Shown here: positions 15,250 to 18,127 of the stretch, one piece after another
Layout: each line of letters starts with the position of its first letter
How positions within the stretch are numbered: the stretch's first letter is position 1
DNA from: Alphaproteobacteria bacterium
GTDB taxonomy: Bacteria; Pseudomonadota; Alphaproteobacteria; JAEULC01
Length of the DNA stretch: 18,127 nt
Direction of reading: 5' to 3'
NCBI GenBank assembly: GCA_020851015.1
Contig: JADZDN010000426.1
Location: 1-18,127 of the forward strand
The notes under the pieces: generated by a model
What the model was told of the DNA's origin: nothing
Database searches by the model: none
The model's input: the letters and a program-made list of their open reading frames with translations, nothing else
Program-made: the position numbers and the translations under genes

Positions 15250-15752
15250 TCCGCATCCGCGACCACGGCGACGAGCTCGCGATCGGATTCGAGGACTGCG
15301 TGAAGTACCACGGCCGCACGAGCATCGGCGGCGTGGCGCTGGGATATCGCCTGCTGGAACGGGCCTTCCGCGACCTCTGCGTCGACGCGGTGCCCGAGCG
15401 CGAGAAGGTGAGCGTGCTGACCGCCTTTCCCGGGCCCGGCTTGCGCGACGCGCTGGAAATGGTTGCGCGCGTCGTCACGCGCGAGGCGTACCGCTGCGAT
15501 CCCGCCTGCGCGCCGCCGAACGCGCCCGACGCGGTGGTCGGCCGGCTCTATTTCGAGATCGCCTACGACGGCCGGCGCGCGCGCTACGTGCCGCCGCCCG
15601 GCGCGATGAGCGCGGAGTTCATCCGCCTGGGCCGGATGACCAAGTCGGGCCAGGCGAGCGCGGCCGACGCGGCGCGGTGGACCGAGCTCAAGGAGGAGCT
15701 GGCGCTGACGGTGATGGCCGCTCCCCTCGACCGGCTGTTCACCGCCTGCTGA
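15246..15752 (+). CDS. Uncharacterised protein, second of the tandem paralogous pair (B), remotely FmdE-like
   Basis: This 168-residue soluble protein starts at ATG 15246, overlapping the stop of copy A. The shared motifs are AFPGPG (60-65), LEM (70-72), GRLYFEIA (99-106) and DGRR (108-111). Residues 21-35, YHGRTSIGGVALGYR, resemble the opening of FmdE-like domains (formylmethanofuran dehydrogenase subunit E family), where HGH-x-CPG is followed by a similar Gly-rich helix; here the second His and the Cys are missing. The next segment, LRDALEMVARVV, would match their DAIQ...TG segment. This is a remote resemblance judged by eye. If true, the pair would be metal-site-depleted relatives. No function is assigned. 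Confidence 0.75.
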   Translation: MIRIRDHGDELAIGFEDCVKYHGRTSIGGVALGYRLLERAFRDLCVDAVPEREKVSVLTAFPGPGLRDALEMVARVVTREAYRCDPACAPPNAPDAVVGRLYFEIAYDGRRARYVPPPGAMSAEFIRLGRMTKSGQASAADAARWTELKEELALTVMAAPLDRLFTAC

Positions 15753-15761
15753 GGCCGGCCG

Positions 15762-15781
15762 CGCCGCTCACCAGTGCGGCG
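15762..15781. terminator. Possible hairpin between convergent genes (CGCCGC / GCGGCG)
   Basis: A 6-bp GC stem with an 8-base loop spans the 15-base gap between copy B and the GT2 synthase and runs into the end of the GT2 gene. It has no T-run on either side, so termination is uncertain, and chance is likely in such GC-rich sequence. Confidence 0.2.
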
Positions 15782-17081
15782 TCTGCTGCCACACGCGGTC
15801 GGGCACGTAGGGGTGGCGCTGGCCGATTCGCAGCAGCTCCGACACCTGCGCGTGGAAGACGGCGATGCGCAACACCAGGCGCAGGAACGGCACGATCGGC
15901 AGCATCAGGAAGCGCCGGGGCTGCGGCGACGACGTGATGTCGTAGGCGATCAGCATCTTGATGAAGGTGAAGAACAGCGACAGCCAGTAGAGCCCGCTGA
16001 GCAGCATCGGCGTCGTGAAGGGCTGCGTCGCCAGCAGGTAAATCGCGGCCGAGAAGTACAGCCATGGCATGCCGATGCGGGTCACCAGCGTGTCGACCGC
16101 AACCAGCGCATTGCGCCAGCCGTAGCGCCAGGGGAGCAGTAGATCGCCCTGCTTGCGCAGGCGGATCTTGATCATGTTGTGCTCCCAGCGCCGGCGCTGG
16201 CGGCACAAGGCCGACCAGCTCCGCGGCACGGTCGCCCACACCACCGCGCCGGTCGTGAAGGCGAGCCCCCATCCCGCCTTGCGCAGGCGCAGCGTGATGT
16301 CGGTGTCGTCGCCCAGGCCGGAATCGAATCCGCCCAGCAGCTGCACGGCCGCGGCGCGGAACAGACCGAAGCCGCCGGGGATGATGGACATCACGCCCAG
16401 GCTGGCGCGCCAGGAGCGCGGGATCGAGACCGACGCCGCGTATTCGCATTCCTGGAAGCCCGTGACCAGGTTGTCGTTGGCGTTGCGCACGCGGACCACG
16501 CCGGTCACCGCGCCGCATCGCGGGTCCATCAGCGGGCCCAGCAGATAGGGGATCGATCCGGCCTGCAGTTCGGTGTCGGCGTCGAGGATCAGCACGTAGT
16601 CGCCGCGCGCCGCATCCAGCCCGCGGTTGAGCGCCGCCGGCTTGCCGCCATGCGCGCCCAGCGCCAGGACCCGCACGCGGGTCGTGCGCTCGAACCGCCG
16701 CGCGCGCATGATCGTGTCGTCGCCCGAGGCGTCGTCGACCACTATCACCTCCAGGTTCGTGTAGCCGCAATCCAGCACCGAGCGGATCGTGCCCTCGATC
16801 CGCGGCGCCTCGTTGCGCGCGGCGATCACCACGCTGACCAGCGGCGCGCGCCCGCCGCGCACCGCGAACGGGTCCGGCAGGAAGATGCTCGGCCGCCAGA
16901 TCGAGACCAGCCACACGATGATCGGCGGCGCCTGCATGCGGACCAGGCCCAGCACCAGTACCAGCCAGACCCAGTAGTTGAGCGAGGCAAGCAGGGTCGG
17001 CAGCGCCTCGGCCATCCGCAGAACCGACAGCGGGTTAAGGAATCCGAAGAAATACTCGAGGAAGCCGCCCAGGGCGTCCAT
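15768..17081 (-). CDS. Membrane-bound family 2 glycosyltransferase (processive synthase type)
   Basis: The 437-residue protein has two N-terminal membrane helices (about 30-48 and 52-62), a GT-A domain, then three or so C-terminal helices (about 330-400). The catalytic residues of processive synthases are all present: VSVVIAARNE (82-91), VVDDASGDD (114-122), LDADT (166-170), GDDTDI (257-262) in the place of the TED/EDxD acid, and QRRRW (295-299). The form is that of cellulose-, hyaluronan- or poly-GlcNAc-synthase-like enzymes that make and often extrude a polymer from nucleotide sugars. The donor is unknown and no PilZ domain is present. The start, ATG 17081, has only a weak AAGG in front. 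It is divergent from the SQD1-type gene across 274 bases. Confidence 0.92.
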   Translation of the reverse strand: MDALGGFLEYFFGFLNPLSVLRMAEALPTLLASLNYWVWLVLVLGLVRMQAPPIIVWLVSIWRPSIFLPDPFAVRGGRAPLVSVVIAARNEAPRIEGTIRSVLDCGYTNLEVIVVDDASGDDTIMRARRFERTTRVRVLALGAHGGKPAALNRGLDAARGDYVLILDADTELQAGSIPYLLGPLMDPRCGAVTGVVRVRNANDNLVTGFQECEYAASVSIPRSWRASLGVMSIIPGGFGLFRAAAVQLLGGFDSGLGDDTDITLRLRKAGWGLAFTTGAVVWATVPRSWSALCRQRRRWEHNMIKIRLRKQGDLLLPWRYGWRNALVAVDTLVTRIGMPWLYFSAAIYLLATQPFTTPMLLSGLYWLSLFFTFIKMLIAYDITSSPQPRRFLMLPIVPFLRLVLRIAVFHAQVSELLRIGQRHPYVPDRVWQQTPHW

Positions 17082-17355
17082 GCCAGCGGGCCCAACCTTG
17101 CCAAATCACGCCATCTTCTTTAACTACAGGTGCGATTCGGGTAACGCCAGCCCCCAATATCTGGGTTGAGACCGAGGCAATGCGCTGGAATGGCCAAGGC
17201 ACGCAACCAAATCCGAGATTTCCTCCTGTCCCGTTCTACTAATTATGCAGCATTTGCATTAAGCTGCTTTTCAGGGTCGTGGCGCTAGGTATGGCGCCAG
17301 GTTGGGCCCGAACGGCGTCCGCCCGACCCGGGCCCACCAGGTAGGAAACCGATCC
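17082..17355. promoter_or_regulatory. Divergent intergenic region between GT2 synthase and SQD1-type gene
   Basis: This 274-base gap is clearly richer in A/T than the genes around it, especially 17100-17125 and 17200-17270. It holds a weak CCCA-ATATC-TGGG dyad (17153-17165), an ATGCA-N5-TGCAT dyad (17245-17259) overlapping a GCAGC/GCTGC stem followed by TTTT (17247-17271), and the two leader hairpins listed separately. It should contain promoters for both genes, but no convincing -35/-10 pair was placed. Confidence 0.55.
17280..17346 (+). promoter_or_regulatory. Two tandem hairpins in the leader of the SQD1-type gene, plus its ribosome site
   Basis: The first hairpin (17280-17299) pairs TGGCGC with GCGCCA around 8 bases. 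The second (17303-17336) pairs TGGGCCCG with CGGGCCCA around 18 bases, extendable by two G-C pairs past a bulged T. The ribosome site AGGTAGGA (17339-17346) starts two bases after the second stem, and ATG 17356 follows. A stem this close to the ribosome site could control translation. There is no T-run for an intrinsic terminator. Confidence 0.5.
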
Positions 17356-18127
17356 ATGCGCGTATTCATCGCTGGCGTCGACGGGTATCTGGGCTGGCCG
17401 CTCGCCCTGCACTTGGTCGAGCGCGGGCACTCTGTCGCTGGCATGGACAATTTCCTGCGCCGCGCGCTGGTGGCCGAGATCGGCTCGCAATCGGCGACCC
17501 CGATCCGCTCGATGGCCGAGCGCCGCAACGCGCTGCGCGAGAATTTCGGCGTCGACCTGTCGTTCTACGAAGGCAATCTGTGCGACTACGACTCCGTGGT
17601 CCAGGCCTTGGCCGACTTCCGGCCCGACGCGGTGGTGCACCTGGGCGAGATGCCCTCGGCGCCCTACAGCATGATCGACGTGCACCATGCCGTCTTCACC
17701 CACCAGAACAACCTGACCGGCACGCTCAACCTGCTGTTCGCGCTGCGCGACCACGCGCCGCAGGCGCACCTGGTCAAGCTCGGCACGATGGGCGAGTACG
17801 GCACCCCCAACATCGACATTCCCGAAGGCTTCTTCGAGATCGAGTTCCGCGGCCGCAAGGAGCGCCTGCCCGTCCCGTGCCAACCGGCCAGCATGTATCA
17901 CCTGACCAAGGTGCACGACAGCAACAACGTGCGCTTCGCCTGCCGCACCTGGGGGCTGAAATCGACCGACATCATGCAGGGCGTGGTGTTCGGCACGCGG
18001 ATCGACGCCATGGGCGGCGACGAGCGCCTGTTCACGCGCTTCGATTTCGACCAGTCCTTCGGCACCGCGATCAACCGCTTCTGCGCCCAGGCCGTGATCG
18101 GCCTGCCGCTGACGCCGTTCGGCAAGG
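17356..18127 (+). CDS. sqdB: UDP-sulfoquinovose synthase (SQD1/SqdB type), N-terminal part
   Basis: The frame runs off the right edge after 257 residues; full-length enzymes are about 380-400. Start ATG 17356 has AGGTAGGA ten bases upstream. It is an extended SDR with GVDGYLG (7-13) for NAD, HLGEMPSAPYSM (95-106), TMGEYGTPNIDI (144-155), the catalytic Thr144, Glu147, Tyr181 and Lys185 (with His182), VHDSNN (186-191) and IMQGVVFGTR (206-215). These match the SQD1 family, which makes UDP-sulfoquinovose from UDP-glucose and sulfite. The usual product use is the lipid SQDG, but no SQDG synthase is visible. The divergent polymer-type GT2 and the deacetylase/acyltransferase genes allow a glycan use instead. 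Archaeal Agl3 shows that this family can serve protein glycans. An epimerase with another substrate is less likely. Confidence 0.88.
   Translation, partial: MRVFIAGVDGYLGWPLALHLVERGHSVAGMDNFLRRALVAEIGSQSATPIRSMAERRNALRENFGVDLSFYEGNLCDYDSVVQALADFRPDAVVHLGEMPSAPYSMIDVHHAVFTHQNNLTGTLNLLFALRDHAPQAHLVKLGTMGEYGTPNIDIPEGFFEIEFRGRKERLPVPCQPASMYHLTKVHDSNNVRFACRTWGLKSTDIMQGVVFGTRIDAMGGDERLFTRFDFDQSFGTAINRFCAQAVIGLPLTPFGK

Noticed and set aside
17247..17271. GCAGC/GCTGC stem followed by TTTT as terminator of a small RNA in the GT2/SQD1 gap
   Set aside because: The stem has only five pairs with an 11-base loop, and no promoter for a small RNA could be placed. It is kept only as part of the regulatory region.

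Overview
The window is very GC-rich with tightly packed genes, several GTG/TTG starts, start/stop overlaps (ATGA, GTGA, TTGA) and a strong G/C bias at third codon positions. A phasin-like protein, a DUF1737 protein, an HbpS/GlcG protein, a TackOD1 protein and a palindromic CCCCTCCCC-type intergenic repeat together suggest an alphaproteobacterium of the Rhodospirillales/Hyphomicrobiales kind. The genus cannot be read from the sequence. No tRNA, rRNA, CRISPR array, insertion sequence or phage gene was seen.

Region 1 (1-2790) is metabolic. It holds the N-terminal half of a UxaA/GarD-type sugar-acid dehydratase (minus strand, cut by the left edge), a divergent mini-SPFH protein that keeps the membrane anchor and the prohibitin tail but lacks the SPFH core, an SDR dehydrogenase very close to the DHRS6/BDH2 type, and a phasin-like protein with a basic histone-H1-like tail.

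Region 2 (2860-7660) is a surface-glycan block. rfbC and rfbD (dTDP-L-rhamnose synthesis) overlap on the plus strand and converge on a minus-strand run of four genes: an isoprenylcysteine-methyltransferase-like membrane protein, an ABC ATPase, an ABC-2 permease and a GT2 glycosyltransferase. The last three are joined by start/stop overlaps. rfbA and rfbB are not in the window.

Region 3 (7660-10610) holds a DUF1737 protein, an orphan cytoplasmic histidine kinase with three PAS domains, and a GlcG/HbpS-family protein. A perfect 9-bp hairpin lies in the gap upstream of DUF1737.

Region 4 (10700-18127) is the least conventional part. A two-TM mini-protein overlaps a Tat-exported protein of unknown family. 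Next come a TackOD1 zinc-binding protein fused to a GGDEF-like domain whose signature has decayed to GDDAV, a PIG-L deacetylase, a palindromic repeat, a left-handed beta-helix acyltransferase, and two overlapping paralogous genes of unknown family. A convergent membrane GT2 synthase then stands back to back with a UDP-sulfoquinovose synthase (SQD1-type, cut by the right edge) whose leader can form two tandem hairpins. The deacetylase, acyltransferase, glycosyltransferase and SQD1-type sugar synthase together suggest synthesis and decoration of an unusual, possibly sulfonated, surface glycan, with the TackOD1/pseudo-GGDEF protein as a candidate regulator. This link is inference from gene order. 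It is the best candidate here for an undescribed system.
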